From assembly GCF_015356865.1 (NCBI RefSeq), contig NZ_JAAFZA010000020.1, positions 1 through 64,000 on the forward strand: a stretch of DNA of 64,000 nucleotides, given 5' to 3'. Source of the DNA: Catenulispora pinisilvae (lineage in GTDB: Bacteria; Actinomycetota; Actinomycetes; Streptomycetales; Catenulisporaceae). Positions 9,598 to 18,470 of this stretch are shown here, in pieces (the stretch's first letter is position 1; the number at the start of each line of letters is the position of its first letter). Both the position numbers and the translations under genes were made by a program. Under the pieces are notes generated by a model that worked only from the letters and a program-made list of their open reading frames with translations, was not told the DNA's origin and did not search any database.

Positions 9598-10056
9598 ATG
9601 AACGACAACAAAGACGACATTCCTTTTGAGGACAGTCCGCCGCGCCCCGAGCGGGACGTGAGCGGCGAGGCCGCGGGCGCCTCCGATGGTGCGGACGGCA
9701 AGGGCGACTCCGAGGCAGCCGGTCCCACTGCTTCCGAGGAGCGGACACCTCCGGGATCGGGCTCGACAGGCCCGACCGGCGTGCGCGAAGATCTCGGGAC
9801 GTTGGCCGACGAGGCGCGCAAGCTGTGGTCGGCGATCGAATCGCGCGTCGTGGCCCCGGCGGTCCAGTCCTATCCCGAGGTGGCACGCCACCTGGGCGCG
9901 GCCGGCCGCGAGGTGGCCGCCGCGGTCCGGTCGGCCGTGCGCGGCTCGGAACAGTCCTGGCAGACTGGCGGCCCCGGCGACGACAAGGCGCAGGAGAAGA
10001 TCACCGTGGAGCGGGTGGACCGGATCGATCCGTCCGAGCAGAAGAACAGGGACTAA
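9598..10056 (+). CDS. small acidic protein of the DUF5304-like type
   Basis: 152 residues with a disordered acidic first half (NDNKDDIPFEDSPPRPERD, many Gly, Ser and Pro) and a helical second half (VREDLGTLADEARKLWSAIE, then EVARHLGAAGREVAAAVRSA). The ATG at 9598 has a strong GGGAGGGG site. The stop overlaps the glucokinase start (TAATG). In Streptomyces a small protein of this kind (SCO2127) precedes glkA and has been tied to glucose repression; I make the link by position and character, not by alignment. Confidence 0.75.
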   Translation: MNDNKDDIPFEDSPPRPERDVSGEAAGASDGADGKGDSEAAGPTASEERTPPGSGSTGPTGVREDLGTLADEARKLWSAIESRVVAPAVQSYPEVARHLGAAGREVAAAVRSAVRGSEQSWQTGGPGDDKAQEKITVERVDRIDPSEQKNRD

Positions 10057-10994
10057 TGACTCTCACCATCGGCGTAGACATCGGCGGCACGAAGATCCTG
10101 GCCGGCGTGGTCGACGAGACGGGGAAGATCCTCGACTCGGTCAAAGTCTCCACTCCGGAGAACTCCGACCAGACCGCCGACGCCATCGCCGAGGCGGTAC
10201 GCAAGGTCCGTGGCGACCACGAGATCGGCGCCGTGGGCCTGGGCGCCGCCGGCTTCATCGACGCCGACCGGGCCACCGTGCTGTTCGCCCCCAACGTGTC
10301 CTGGGTGAACGAGCCGCTGAAGACCCGCATCGAGGAGCGCATCGGCCTGCCGGTGGTGGTGGAGAACGACGCCAACGCCGCGGCCTGGGGCGAGGCCAAG
10401 TTCGGGGCCGCGGCCGGGCACGACGACGTGGTGGTGATAACGGTCGGCACCGGCATCGGCGGCGGCCTGATCCTGGGCGGCTCCCTGTACCGCGGCCGGT
10501 TCGGCATCGGCGGCGAGCCCGGCCACTACCGCGTGGTCCCCGACGGCCGGCCCTGCGGCTGCGGCAACCGGGGCTGCTTCGAGCAGTACGCCTCCGGCAA
10601 CGCCCTGGTCCGCGCCGCCCGCGAGCGCGCCGCCGCGGCCACCGGCCGGGCCAAGGACCTGCTGGCGCTCGGCGACGGCACCGTCGAGGGGATCCAGGGC
10701 TCGCACGTCACCGAGGCCGCCCGCAACGGCGACACGATAGCGCTCGCGGCGTTCAACGAGATCGCCGACTGGCTGGGCCAGGGCATGTCGGACATCGCCG
10801 CGCTCCTGGACCCCAGCGCCTTCGTCCTGGCCGGCGGCGTCTCCGAGGCCGGCGACCTGCTGCGCGCCCCGGCCGCCGAGGCCTACCGGCGCAAGCTGGC
10901 CGGCAAGGGGCACCGGCCGTATGCGCAGGTCCTGACCGCGACCCTCGGGCCGGACGCAGGCCTCATCGGCGCTGCCGACCTCGCACGGGTCTGA
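10056..10994 (+). CDS. glkA: glucokinase, ROK family
   Basis: 312 residues. It phosphorylates glucose with ATP, and in Streptomyces the orthologue is also needed for glucose repression. Seen here: phosphate loop GVDIGGTK at residues 6-13, sugar-binding ENDANAAAWGE, the catalytic region EPGHYRV, and the ROK zinc cluster CGCGNRGC near residues 166-174. It overlaps the preceding small gene by one base, so it is the third or fourth gene of the SRPBCC-ArsA-like operon. Length and motifs are typical, with nothing missing. Confidence 0.96.
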   Translation: MTLTIGVDIGGTKILAGVVDETGKILDSVKVSTPENSDQTADAIAEAVRKVRGDHEIGAVGLGAAGFIDADRATVLFAPNVSWVNEPLKTRIEERIGLPVVVENDANAAAWGEAKFGAAAGHDDVVVITVGTGIGGGLILGGSLYRGRFGIGGEPGHYRVVPDGRPCGCGNRGCFEQYASGNALVRAARERAAAATGRAKDLLALGDGTVEGIQGSHVTEAARNGDTIALAAFNEIADWLGQGMSDIAALLDPSAFVLAGGVSEAGDLLRAPAAEAYRRKLAGKGHRPYAQVLTATLGPDAGLIGAADLARV

Positions 10995-11005
10995 GCACTT
11001 TCCTC

Positions 11006-11040
11006 CATAGCGATCACCGCTTAGCGTGGTGATCGCTATG
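11006..11040. promoter_or_regulatory. 13-bp perfect palindrome covering the start of the next gene
   Basis: CATAGCGATCACC and GGTGATCGCTATG form perfect 13-bp arms around a 9-nt spacer. The right arm ends in the ATG of the endonuclease-like gene. It may act as an operator, as a hairpin that hides the start codon, or as a terminator for glkA, although no U tract follows. Confidence 0.75.
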
Positions 11041-11745
11041 GAGCAGACAGTACGGATACTCACTTACAACGTGCGGTCCTTAAGAGACGACCGCGCCGCG
11101 CTCGCACGCGTCGTGCGATCCTGCGCCCCGGATGTGGTCTGCATCCAGGAGTCGCCCCGCTTCTTCGGCTGGCGGCGGGCCGCCCGGGCGATGGCGGCGT
11201 CCTTCGGGCTGAAGGTGGTGATCGGCGGCGCGGACGCCTCCGGCAACCTGCTGCTGGCCGGGCCGGACGTCAAGGTGGAGGCTGCCGAGGTGCTCTACTT
11301 GAAGCACCGCACGGGCTATCACCTGCGGGGCCTGGCGCTCGCCACGCTGCGGATCGGCAATAGCCGCTTCACGGTCGGCGGGACGCACCTGAGTATGAAC
11401 CTGGAACAGCGCGTCTATCAGGCCGGCGAAGTCCTGGGGCACCTCGACGGGTTCGCGGAGCGCAACCAGACGAAGTCGCGCATCCTGGCCGGGGACTTCA
11501 ACAGCTACCCCGGCAGCGTCGAATGGAACATCATCACCGAGCGGCTGGCGGACGCCTGGATGGTCTCGCCGGTGGGGGCGGAGTTCACCTCTACAGGGAA
11601 GAACCCGTACCAGCGCTTAGATGCGGTGTTCGTCTCTAGAGACGTCTACGTGGTGCGCGCGGGCGTTCCCACGGACCTCGTCAGCCAAGCCGATACGGCG
11701 CTGGCTACAGACCACCTGCCTGTGCTCGCGGTAGTGCGGATTTGA
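11038..11745 (+). CDS. endonuclease/exonuclease/phosphatase-family protein
   Basis: 235 residues of the EEP fold (DNase I-like metal phosphoesterase). Motifs include LTYNVRSL near the N-terminus, VCIQESPRF with the metal-binding Glu, VGGTHLSMN with a His, LAGDFNSYPG with the Asp/Asn pair, and the terminal TDHLPVLAVV with the catalytic Asp-His. The substrate could be nucleic acid, an inositol phosphate or a sphingolipid. The ATG at 11038 lies inside a long palindrome and has no clear ribosome site, so translation may depend on that structure. It is convergent with the oxidoreductase downstream. Confidence 0.88.
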   Translation: MEQTVRILTYNVRSLRDDRAALARVVRSCAPDVVCIQESPRFFGWRRAARAMAASFGLKVVIGGADASGNLLLAGPDVKVEAAEVLYLKHRTGYHLRGLALATLRIGNSRFTVGGTHLSMNLEQRVYQAGEVLGHLDGFAERNQTKSRILAGDFNSYPGSVEWNIITERLADAWMVSPVGAEFTSTGKNPYQRLDAVFVSRDVYVVRAGVPTDLVSQADTALATDHLPVLAVVRI

Positions 11746-11774
11746 GCCTCGAAACTACAGTCGTAGTACGACGG

Positions 11775-12791
11775 CTAGCGCCAGGGATCGAGGGCGAGCT
11801 TGCCCTCGGTCTGCCCGGCCTCGAGTTGCTGGAGCACCATCGCTCCCTCGCTAAGCGGGTAGAGCGCAGGAGTGCCAGGCGTATATATGCCCTGCGCTAT
11901 AAGCGCTTCGAGCTCGGTGAGTAGCGACCGGTACAGGGACGGCGCCGCGACGGCCAGCGTCCCGATGTGCAGACCCTTGATCTGCACCGGGTGCGTGAAG
12001 ACCAGATCGTGAGTGGTCACGGTGGCCTCGCCAGAGGACGCCCCGAACACCACGACGCGTCCGGTGACCGGCTTCGCGACCGAAAGGCTGGTCGCGAAGG
12101 TCGCCTGCCCCACCGACTCCAGGACCAGGTCGACGCCTGCCGTCCGGCGGCTGATCTCGGCCGCCAGGTCCGGCCGCCGGCGGTCCAGCACCAGGTCGGC
12201 GCCGAGGGCCCGGACGGTGGCGTGCTTGCTCGGCGAGGCCGTGCCGATCACCCGCGCGCCGTAGTGCCGGGCCAGCCGGACCGCGGCCTGCCCCACACCG
12301 CCGGCCGCCGCGTGCACGAGGACCACTTCGCCGGCTTGGACCGCGCCGAGCGTCTTCACCGCGGCCAGGGCGGTGGCCCAGTTCAGTACCAGGCCCAGCG
12401 CCTGGGCGTCGCTCCAGCCGGCCGGCACGGGCAGCACGCCGGCCGCAGGCATCGTCATGTACTGCGCGAAGGCTCCCGGCCCGGCGCCGACGACGTGCGT
12501 GCCGGGTGCCAAGGGGGCTTCGACGCCGGGACCCGCGCCCACGATCTCGCCGGCGGCCTCGAAGCCCGCCACGTACGGCGCCTGCGGGCCGCCCCCGTAC
12601 GTCCCACGGCTCTGCATGACGTCCGCGAAATTGACCCCGGCGGCACCGACCCGGACCAGGTACTCGCCGGGCTCCGGGACGGGACGCGGCCGATCGGTGG
12701 TGAGGGTCAGGTCCCGCGGCCCCTCGTGCGACTGCTGGACCAGGGCTCGTGTTGTCTGTTCGGCGGGGAGCCGCTGCTCGTTGATCTCCAT
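11775..12791 (-). CDS. zinc-type alcohol dehydrogenase-like quinone oxidoreductase
   Basis: 338 residues of the medium-chain reductase superfamily, quinone oxidoreductase branch. It has the GroES-like N-terminal part (GEYLVRVGAAGVNFADVM), the nucleotide-binding loop VHAAAGGVGQAAVRLA, and the central GAQALGLVLNWATA-like linker region. Catalytic zinc cysteines are absent, as usual for the branch. The ATG at 12791 was chosen because upstream residues read through the MerR promoter. A MerR regulator lies just upstream in the same direction with a dyad in between, so the gene is probably induced by an electrophile or oxidant. Confidence 0.9.
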   Translation of the reverse strand: MEINEQRLPAEQTTRALVQQSHEGPRDLTLTTDRPRPVPEPGEYLVRVGAAGVNFADVMQSRGTYGGGPQAPYVAGFEAAGEIVGAGPGVEAPLAPGTHVVGAGPGAFAQYMTMPAAGVLPVPAGWSDAQALGLVLNWATALAAVKTLGAVQAGEVVLVHAAAGGVGQAAVRLARHYGARVIGTASPSKHATVRALGADLVLDRRRPDLAAEISRRTAGVDLVLESVGQATFATSLSVAKPVTGRVVVFGASSGEATVTTHDLVFTHPVQIKGLHIGTLAVAAPSLYRSLLTELEALIAQGIYTPGTPALYPLSEGAMVLQQLEAGQTEGKLALDPWR

Positions 12792-12806
12792 GCGGCCACC
12801 GTAGGA

Positions 12807-12827
12807 ACCTGACACTTGCGTCAAGGT
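12807..12827. promoter_or_regulatory. dyad in the MerR-oxidoreductase gap
   Basis: An imperfect dyad ACCTtGACgcaagTGTCAGGT on the minus strand, immediately before the oxidoreductase start and just after the merR stop. MerR proteins bind such dyads within long promoter spacers; a TTGACC -35-like element overlaps it. Confidence 0.5.
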
Positions 12828-12837
12828 CAAGCGCCGG

Positions 12838-13203
12838 TCAGCGATCGGCAGCGTGGGCCTGTTCGAGGTAGGTGTCCAGCGCCGCCTGCTGGTCGCGCAG
12901 GACGGCGACGCGGGCGGCGAGCCGGTCGCGGTAGCTCCGCACCTCGTGCAGGAACTCCACGCACGACACGGGGGCACCGGCATCGGACCCGTCATTGAGG
13001 CCGGGCAGTAACTCTCTGATCAGCCGCACAGGCAGCCCGGACTCCAGCAGCGCGCGGATGACGAGCACCCGATCGATCGTGGACTGGCAGTAGTCGCGGA
13101 ACCCGTTGCCGAAGCGGCCGGGGACGATCAGGCCCTCGTCCTCGTAGTGCCGCAACGATCTCGCGCTCACCCCGCTGACTCGAGAAGCTTCGCCGATCTT
13201 CAC
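12838..13203 (-). CDS. MerR-family transcriptional regulator
   Basis: 121 residues: MerR winged helix (KIGEASRVSGVSARSLRHYE, wing DEGLIVPGRFGNGFRDY) followed by a coiled-coil dimer helix. It is a short member without a large effector domain and without the Cys set of metal sensors; one Cys lies in VSCVEFLHEV. The GTG start is preceded by GGGAGG. The next gene on the strand is the quinone oxidoreductase, its probable target. Confidence 0.9.
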   Translation of the reverse strand: MKIGEASRVSGVSARSLRHYEDEGLIVPGRFGNGFRDYCQSTIDRVLVIRALLESGLPVRLIRELLPGLNDGSDAGAPVSCVEFLHEVRSYRDRLAARVAVLRDQQAALDTYLEQAHAADR

Positions 13204-13218
13204 AGCGCCTCCCGATGG

Positions 13219-13824
13219 CTAGACGACCGCGCCGTTGTCCGGGTCGTCGTACTCGTCGCGGTCCGGCTTCATCCGGGCCACCAGCGTGATGATCCCGCCG
13301 AACACGCCGATCACCGCCAGCCAGCCCAGGTACTCCGGCGTCTGCCACTTCAGCAGCGTGTGCAGCACCAGGAACGTCACGCCGCCCAGCAGCATGGTCC
13401 AGGACGCCAGGGTGCCCGCGGAGACCTGCGGCAGCGGCGGGTCCGGCGGTTCGTAGTGCTCGGTGTAGTCCAGCGGGTCGACGGTGGTCTCGTCGGTGGG
13501 CTCGACGATCTCCGCGTGCCACTCCGGCCGCGGGTCCAGGACCGGGTAGCGGACGATCTTGCGCGGGCCCAGGCTCTCCGGGCGCTGCGGCTGCGGGTCC
13601 GGGGCGGACTCGCCGTGGAAGGCGGCGACCAGCTTGTCGAACTCCACGCGCTCGCGGGCGATCCGCGCTTCCTCGGTCTCGGGCTCTTCGGTCAGGTCCT
13701 CGTCCGGCAGGTCGGCGGCCGCGGCGGCGGTCGCCACCTCCTCCGCCGGCTCGTCGGTCGGCTCTACGGACTCGGCGGGCTCCTCGGGCAACCCGGGCCC
13801 CGGTTGTTCGCTGGCGGTGCTCAC
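13219..13824 (-). CDS. two-helix membrane protein with acidic cytoplasmic region
   Basis: About 201 residues. The first 130 are acidic, rich in Glu, Pro and Ala, probably disordered. Two hydrophobic helices follow, about residues 138-156 and 163-183 (GTLASWTMLLGGVTFLVLH and YLGWLAVIGVFGGIITLVA), then a short acidic tail. The GTG at 13824 lies one base after the hydrolase stop on the same strand, which fixes the start and implies cotranscription. No catalytic motif is visible. Actinobacteria commonly carry such a protein next to this hydrolase. Confidence 0.82.
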   Translation of the reverse strand: MSTASEQPGPGLPEEPAESVEPTDEPAEEVATAAAAADLPDEDLTEEPETEEARIARERVEFDKLVAAFHGESAPDPQPQRPESLGPRKIVRYPVLDPRPEWHAEIVEPTDETTVDPLDYTEHYEPPDPPLPQVSAGTLASWTMLLGGVTFLVLHTLLKWQTPEYLGWLAVIGVFGGIITLVARMKPDRDEYDDPDNGAVV

Positions 13825-13825
13825 A

Positions 13826-14653
13826 TCAATTCCCCAACCCGGCGACCCGCCGGACGAATTCCACGCTTCCGGCATAGATCTGATCGGCGTCGTGGTCCAG
13901 GGTGGCCACGTGCGAGCTCTTCTCGAGCACCTGCTCCGTCACGTCCGTGGAGGAGATGCGGGACAGGATCACCGCGCTGTTCGACGGGTGCACGACCGGG
14001 TCTTTGCCGGAGCGGAACAGCAGCGTCGGCTGCGTCACCTTGGGCAGGTCGGTCTGCACCGTGCGCCAGCCGCCGGCGAAGGAGTCCAGGGCCTTGAGCG
14101 GCACCCGGTCGTAAGCCAGTTCGCTGACGCCCTTCTTGTTGATCGCGTTCCCGATCCCCGGGACGCTGGGCACCAGGTGCTTGAGTACCGGCACCAGCTT
14201 GATCACCGCCTTGTCCGGCTTCACCGAGGCGTTGACCAGGACCAGGCCCGCGACGTCGGCGCCGTGCCGCTCGGCCAGCCGCAGGGCCAGGGTGCCGCCC
14301 ATCGACAGGCCCACGACGAACACCCGGTCGTAGCCGGCCAGCAGTTCGTGGAACGCCCGGTCCACCTCGGCGTACCAGTCGGCCCAGGTCGTGACCTGCA
14401 TGTCGTGCCAGTCGGTACCGTGCCCGGGCAGGCGCGGCAGCCGGACCCCGAACCCGGCGGCGACCAGGTGCTCGGCCCAGGGCCGCATCGACTGCGGCGA
14501 GCCGGTGAAGCCGTGGCACAGCAGTACGCCGACCCGCGGTGTGGCGGGAGTGTTGGCGGTGTCGCTGGTGGCCTGATCGGCATCGGGATCGGCGGGCACG
14601 TCGTGCGAGAAGGGTTCGGCACCGGGGAGCACGGGCGCGGTCATGGTCACCAT
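13826..14653 (-). CDS. alpha/beta hydrolase (carboxylesterase/lipase type)
   Basis: About 275 residues. Oxyanion motif LLCHGFTGSPQSM, nucleophile elbow VGLSMGGTLAL, acid residue in FRSGKDPVVH and His in SSHVATLDHDADQI make a complete Ser-Asp-His triad. The pattern matches monoacylglycerol lipase or carboxylesterases. The start is uncertain among ATG 14653, GTG 14650 and ATG 14644, which sit together without a strong ribosome site. It is divergent from the 1-acylglycerol-3-phosphate acyltransferase, consistent with a role in lipid metabolism. Confidence 0.9.
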   Translation of the reverse strand: MVTMTAPVLPGAEPFSHDVPADPDADQATSDTANTPATPRVGVLLCHGFTGSPQSMRPWAEHLVAAGFGVRLPRLPGHGTDWHDMQVTTWADWYAEVDRAFHELLAGYDRVFVVGLSMGGTLALRLAERHGADVAGLVLVNASVKPDKAVIKLVPVLKHLVPSVPGIGNAINKKGVSELAYDRVPLKALDSFAGGWRTVQTDLPKVTQPTLLFRSGKDPVVHPSNSAVILSRISSTDVTEQVLEKSSHVATLDHDADQIYAGSVEFVRRVAGLGN

Positions 14654-14786
14654 CGTTCCACGGCGGACGGGGGGAGTACAGCGACGCCGCACGCAGTAGT
14701 GTTCGCTTCGCAGACCCGAAGATAACCCCGCGCGTCGCCGGTATGAAGTCACTGTACGCGCACCCGGCCCTACGGAGAGGCAGACG

Positions 14787-15596
14787 GTGTTCTACGGCTT
14801 GCTCAAGGTCATCTTCCTGGGGCCGTTGCTACGCGTCCTGTTCCGACCTTGGGCCAAGGGCCTGGAGCACATCCCGGCCGAGGGCCCGGTGATCCTGGCC
14901 AGCAACCACCTATCTTTCTCCGACTCCTTCTTCATGCCCCTGATGGTCCCGCGGCCGGTGTACTTCCTGGCCAAGAGCGACTACTTCACCGGCAAGGGCG
15001 TCAAGGGCCGGCTGACCGCGGCGTTCTTCCGCGGCGTGCGCTCGGTCCCGATCGACCGCTCCAGTGGCCAGGCCGCCGACCCGGCGCTGAAGACCGCGCT
15101 GCGGATCCTGTCCGAGGGCAAGGCGCTGGGGCTCTACCCGGAGGGCACCCGCTCGCCCGACGGCCGGCTGTACAAGGGCCGCACCGGCATCGCGCGCATC
15201 GCGCTGGAGTCCGGCATCCCGGTGATCCCCTGCGCGATGGTCGGCACCTACGAGATCCAGCCCACCGGCCAGGTGATGCCCAAGATCAAGCGGGTCGGCG
15301 TCCGCTTCGGCGAGCCGCTGGACTTCGCCCGCTACCGCGAGGTGCCCGGCGCCGTCGACGACCGCTACATCCTGCGCTCTATTACCGACGAGATCATGTA
15401 CGCGCTGATGGACCTGTCGGACCAGGAGTACGTGGACATGTACGCCACCGACGCCAAGAAGATCATCTCCGCCGAGAAGGCCGCCGAGCGCGCCGAACAG
15501 CGGGCCGAGGCGAAGAAGGCCGCCGCCGAGGAGCGCCGGGCCGCGATCGAGGAGCTGCGGCAGCAGGAAGCCGACGAGGACGCCAAGCGGCGATGA
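14787..15596 (+). CDS. 1-acyl-sn-glycerol-3-phosphate acyltransferase
   Basis: 269 residues of the PlsC family, which adds the second acyl chain in phosphatidic acid synthesis at the membrane. It has the catalytic SNHLSFSDS (H-x4-D), the PFAM block IDRSSGQAAD, and the substrate-binding YPEGTRSPDGRLYKGRTG. The C-terminus is a charged, Lys/Glu/Ala-rich helix from about residue 228. Starts at GTG with AGAGGCAG upstream. It overlaps the sensor kinase by ATGA, so lipid synthesis and the two-component pair are in one transcript. Confidence 0.93.
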   Translation: MFYGLLKVIFLGPLLRVLFRPWAKGLEHIPAEGPVILASNHLSFSDSFFMPLMVPRPVYFLAKSDYFTGKGVKGRLTAAFFRGVRSVPIDRSSGQAADPALKTALRILSEGKALGLYPEGTRSPDGRLYKGRTGIARIALESGIPVIPCAMVGTYEIQPTGQVMPKIKRVGVRFGEPLDFARYREVPGAVDDRYILRSITDEIMYALMDLSDQEYVDMYATDAKKIISAEKAAERAEQRAEAKKAAAEERRAAIEELRQQEADEDAKRR

Positions 15597-16885
15597 GCGG
15601 GCTGGGGGATCCGCCACAGCAGCAGGAGCGGGACTCGCAGCCGGTGTTTAAGCGGCCGCGGCCGCAAGCGCCTGCGCCAGACCCGCAACGCCCCGCCGTC
15701 GACACCGCCATGTGGCGCGCCCTGGGCGTCTTCCGCAGCCTCACCCTCGCCTACGCGATAGCCCGCTTCGCCGCCTCCTACGACCGCTACGCCCACCCCG
15801 GCGAGGCGATCGCGGTCCTGTTCACCATGGCCGTCTGGACCGCCTGGACCGGCATCGTCTACCACCGCCCCGCCATCACCCGCCGCGCGCTCTTCTCCTT
15901 CCTGGCCACCGACCTGGCCGTCGGCGCCGTCGCGGTCCTGAGCACCGATCTGGTCGACACCGCGTCCCGGATCGATTCCGGCGCCCTCACCCTGCCCACT
16001 GTCTGGGCCTCGGCCCCGGTGATCGCCGTGGCCGTCGCGCTGGGCTGGCGCGGGGGCGTGGCGGCGGCCGGGGTGATGGGGCTGGCCGACCTGGTCGAGC
16101 GCGGGGCGCTGAGTCAGGACTCGATCCACAACATCGTGCTGCTGGGCCTGACCGGCGCCGCGATCGGCTACGTCGTCGAACTCGGCCGCACCGCCGAGCT
16201 CACCCTGGTCCGGGCCCAGCGTCTGGAGGCCGCCACCCGCGAGCGGCAGCGGCTGGCCCGCGACATCCACGACGGCGTGTTGCAGGTGCTGGCCCTGGTC
16301 CAGCGGCGCGGTGCGGAGATCGGCGGCGCCGGGGCGGAGCTCGGGCGCATGGCCGGGGAGCAGGAGCGCGCGCTGCGTTCCCTGGTGAACAGCTGGCACG
16401 ACACCGACGACGGGGACGGCGACCCGGTGGACCTGGACCTGACCGCGGTGCTCGGCCGCCTGGCCGGGCCCCGGGTGACGCTGGCCGGCCCCGGCACCCC
16501 GGTGACGCTGCCCAGCCCGGTGGCGCGGGAGATCGCCGCGGCGGTGGCGGCCGCCCTGGACAACGTCCGGGTGCACGGCGGCCCCGGCGCCGACGGCCTG
16601 GGCGCCCGGGCCTGGATCCTGGTCGAGGACGAGAGCGAAGCGGTGGTGGTGACCGTCCGGGACGACGGCCCCGGCATCCCGGCCGGCCGGCTTGAGGAAG
16701 CCCGCCGGGTCGGCCGGCTCGGCGTCGCGCACTCCATCCAGGGCCGGCTCACCGACGTCGGCGGGCACGTCGACGTGGTCTCCATCCCAGGTCAGGGCAC
16801 TGAGGTCGAGATGCGGGTACCGCGCGTGCCGCGGCCGCGCGGCGCCGCGACCTCGGTGGCCGCCATGCGCAGGGCCCTGAGGTGA
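15593..16885 (+). CDS. membrane sensor histidine kinase
   Basis: 430 residues. About six predicted helices between residues 40 and 200, then a HisKA_3-type H-box RQRLARDIHDGVLQVLALV with His near residue 225, and a HATPase_c domain with VTVRDDGPGIPAG and RLGVAHSIQGRL. It resembles MacS-type kinases of actinobacteria that pair with NarL/LuxR regulators. The ATGA overlap with the acyltransferase fixes the start. The regulator follows 7 bases later. The signal sensed is unknown; membrane or lipid state is plausible from context. Confidence 0.92.
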   Translation: MSGLGDPPQQQERDSQPVFKRPRPQAPAPDPQRPAVDTAMWRALGVFRSLTLAYAIARFAASYDRYAHPGEAIAVLFTMAVWTAWTGIVYHRPAITRRALFSFLATDLAVGAVAVLSTDLVDTASRIDSGALTLPTVWASAPVIAVAVALGWRGGVAAAGVMGLADLVERGALSQDSIHNIVLLGLTGAAIGYVVELGRTAELTLVRAQRLEAATRERQRLARDIHDGVLQVLALVQRRGAEIGGAGAELGRMAGEQERALRSLVNSWHDTDDGDGDPVDLDLTAVLGRLAGPRVTLAGPGTPVTLPSPVAREIAAAVAAALDNVRVHGGPGADGLGARAWILVEDESEAVVVTVRDDGPGIPAGRLEEARRVGRLGVAHSIQGRLTDVGGHVDVVSIPGQGTEVEMRVPRVPRPRGAATSVAAMRRALR

Positions 16886-16892
16886 GCGGCGA

Positions 16893-17612
16893 ATGAGCAG
16901 TGCGCTGAGTGGGCAGCCCTTTGTAGAGTCGGGGACCGTGAACACTCAGGTCAGGGTCATGGTCGCCGACGACCACCCGATGTGGCGGGACGCGGTGGCC
17001 CGTGACCTCGCCGAGGCCGGGTACGACGTGGTGGCCACAGCGGGGGACGGCGAGGAGGCGGTGCGTCGCGGCACGGCCGCGCGTCCGCAGGTCGTGGTGC
17101 TGGACATGCAGATGCCCAAGCTCTCCGGCGCGGAGGTGACGGCCCGGCTGGTGGCCGCCGATCCCGATGTCAAGGTGTTGGTACTCTCGGCCTCCGGCGA
17201 GCAGCAGGACGTCCTGCAGGCGGTGAAGGCCGGCGCGATCGGCTACCTGGTGAAGTCGGCCAGCCGCGAGGAACTGCTGGCCGCCGTGGAACGCATCGCG
17301 GTCGGCGACCCGGTGTTCACCCCGGGCCTGGCCGGACTGGTGCTCGGGGAGTTCCGCAAGCTGGCGATGGTGCCGCCCGGCGCCGGCGCCGAGGCCGCGG
17401 CCGACACCCCGCGCCTCACCGACCGCGAGACCGAGGTGCTGCGGCTGGTCGCCAAGGGCCTGTCCTACAAGCAGATCGCCGACCGGCTGGTGCTCTCCCA
17501 CCGCACGGTGCAGAACCACGTCCAGAACACGCTCAACAAGCTCCAGCTGCACAACCGGGTCGAGCTGGTGCGCTACGCCATCGCCCAGGGCCTGGACGAG
17601 GACGACGAGTGA
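16893..17612 (+). CDS. NarL/LuxR-type response regulator
   Basis: 239 residues: receiver domain (VADDHPMWRDAV acidic pocket, phosphorylatable Asp in VVVLDMQMPK, Lys in YLVKSASREE) and a C-terminal LuxR helix-turn-helix (LTDRETEVLRLVAKGLSYK, SHRTVQNHVQNTLNKL). I kept ATG 16893 because GAGGTGAG precedes it. A second start, GTG 16938, has TAGAGT 8 bases upstream and would give a 224-residue leaderless product starting just before the receiver. Partner of the preceding kinase. Confidence 0.92.
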   Translation: MSSALSGQPFVESGTVNTQVRVMVADDHPMWRDAVARDLAEAGYDVVATAGDGEEAVRRGTAARPQVVVLDMQMPKLSGAEVTARLVAADPDVKVLVLSASGEQQDVLQAVKAGAIGYLVKSASREELLAAVERIAVGDPVFTPGLAGLVLGEFRKLAMVPPGAGAEAAADTPRLTDRETEVLRLVAKGLSYKQIADRLVLSHRTVQNHVQNTLNKLQLHNRVELVRYAIAQGLDEDDE

Positions 17613-17679
17613 AGCCGGTCCCCGCTCGACCGGCGGTGATCGGACGTGCCGACCACGTCCCTGGGGTAGCTTCCGCCCC

Positions 17680-18408
17680 ATGGATGATTTCGACTTCGGT
17701 GATTTCGACTTCTTCAGCGTGCTGTGCTCCGAGCTGGACGCCTACGCCGGGCTGCTCGTCGGCCTGACCAAGGACGACCTGGACCGGCAGGTGGCGGCCT
17801 GCGCCCCCTGGACCCTCTACGAGCTCACCGACCACCTCGGCAACGGCAACCTGTGGGCGACCACCGCCGTGCAGGAGGGGCACGGCCGCAACGACCAGGA
17901 ACGCACCGCCCCGCACGACCCGGCGTCCCTGCACACCTGGTTCCTCAGCACGGTCGACCAGATCACCACCGCGCTCGACGCCGACGCCGGGACCGAGGCC
18001 TGGACGTTCAGCAGCCTGATGCCGCGCACCGTCGGCTTCTGGCAGCGGCGGCGCGCGCACGAGACGCGGATGCACCGCTGGGACGCGCAGAACGCGCTCG
18101 GCACGGCCGAGGCGCTGGACCCGCCGTTCGCCGCCGACGCGGTGACCGAGGTGTTCGAGCTCTTCGCCCCGCGCATGGTCAAGCGCGGTCTGGCCGCCGA
18201 GCCGCAGACCGCGCTGAAGCTGAACGCCACCGACGTCGGCCGGTCCTGGACGTACGGACCCGGCGAGCCGGTGTCCGAGGTCGCGGGTGCGGCCTCGGAC
18301 CTGGCGCTGCTGCTGTGGAACCGGATTGGTCTGGACGCCGCCGGGCTGACGTGGACCGGGGACCGCGCGGCGGGGGAGCGGGTCGTGAAGGCCCCGCTCG
18401 TGCCCTGA
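17680..18408 (+). CDS. maleylpyruvate isomerase/DinB-fold protein
   Basis: 242 residues of the TIGR03083-like family of actinobacterial DinB four-helix proteins, some of which are mycothiol-dependent. The N-terminal domain has APWTLYELTDHLGNGNLWA with a metal-type His, and the later HETRMHRWDAQ supplies a further His. A C-terminal domain with DLALLLWNRIG is typical. TAGCTT sits 7 bases before the ATG, suggesting a leaderless message. The catalysed reaction is unknown. Confidence 0.85.
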   Translation: MDDFDFGDFDFFSVLCSELDAYAGLLVGLTKDDLDRQVAACAPWTLYELTDHLGNGNLWATTAVQEGHGRNDQERTAPHDPASLHTWFLSTVDQITTALDADAGTEAWTFSSLMPRTVGFWQRRRAHETRMHRWDAQNALGTAEALDPPFAADAVTEVFELFAPRMVKRGLAAEPQTALKLNATDVGRSWTYGPGEPVSEVAGAASDLALLLWNRIGLDAAGLTWTGDRAAGERVVKAPLVP

Positions 18409-18446
18409 GACGTGTCCCGCGACGCGCTGCCGCCCGTCGGCGGGCC

Positions 18447-18470
18447 GCTGCCTTACGCGCTGCCTTACGC
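18447..18470. repeat. perfect 12-bp duplication containing the hydrolase stop codon
   Basis: Two identical units; on the minus strand GCGTAAGGCAGC twice in a row. The first contains the TAA stop at 18465-18467, so the duplication repeats the stop codon 12 bases downstream. Confidence 0.75.
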
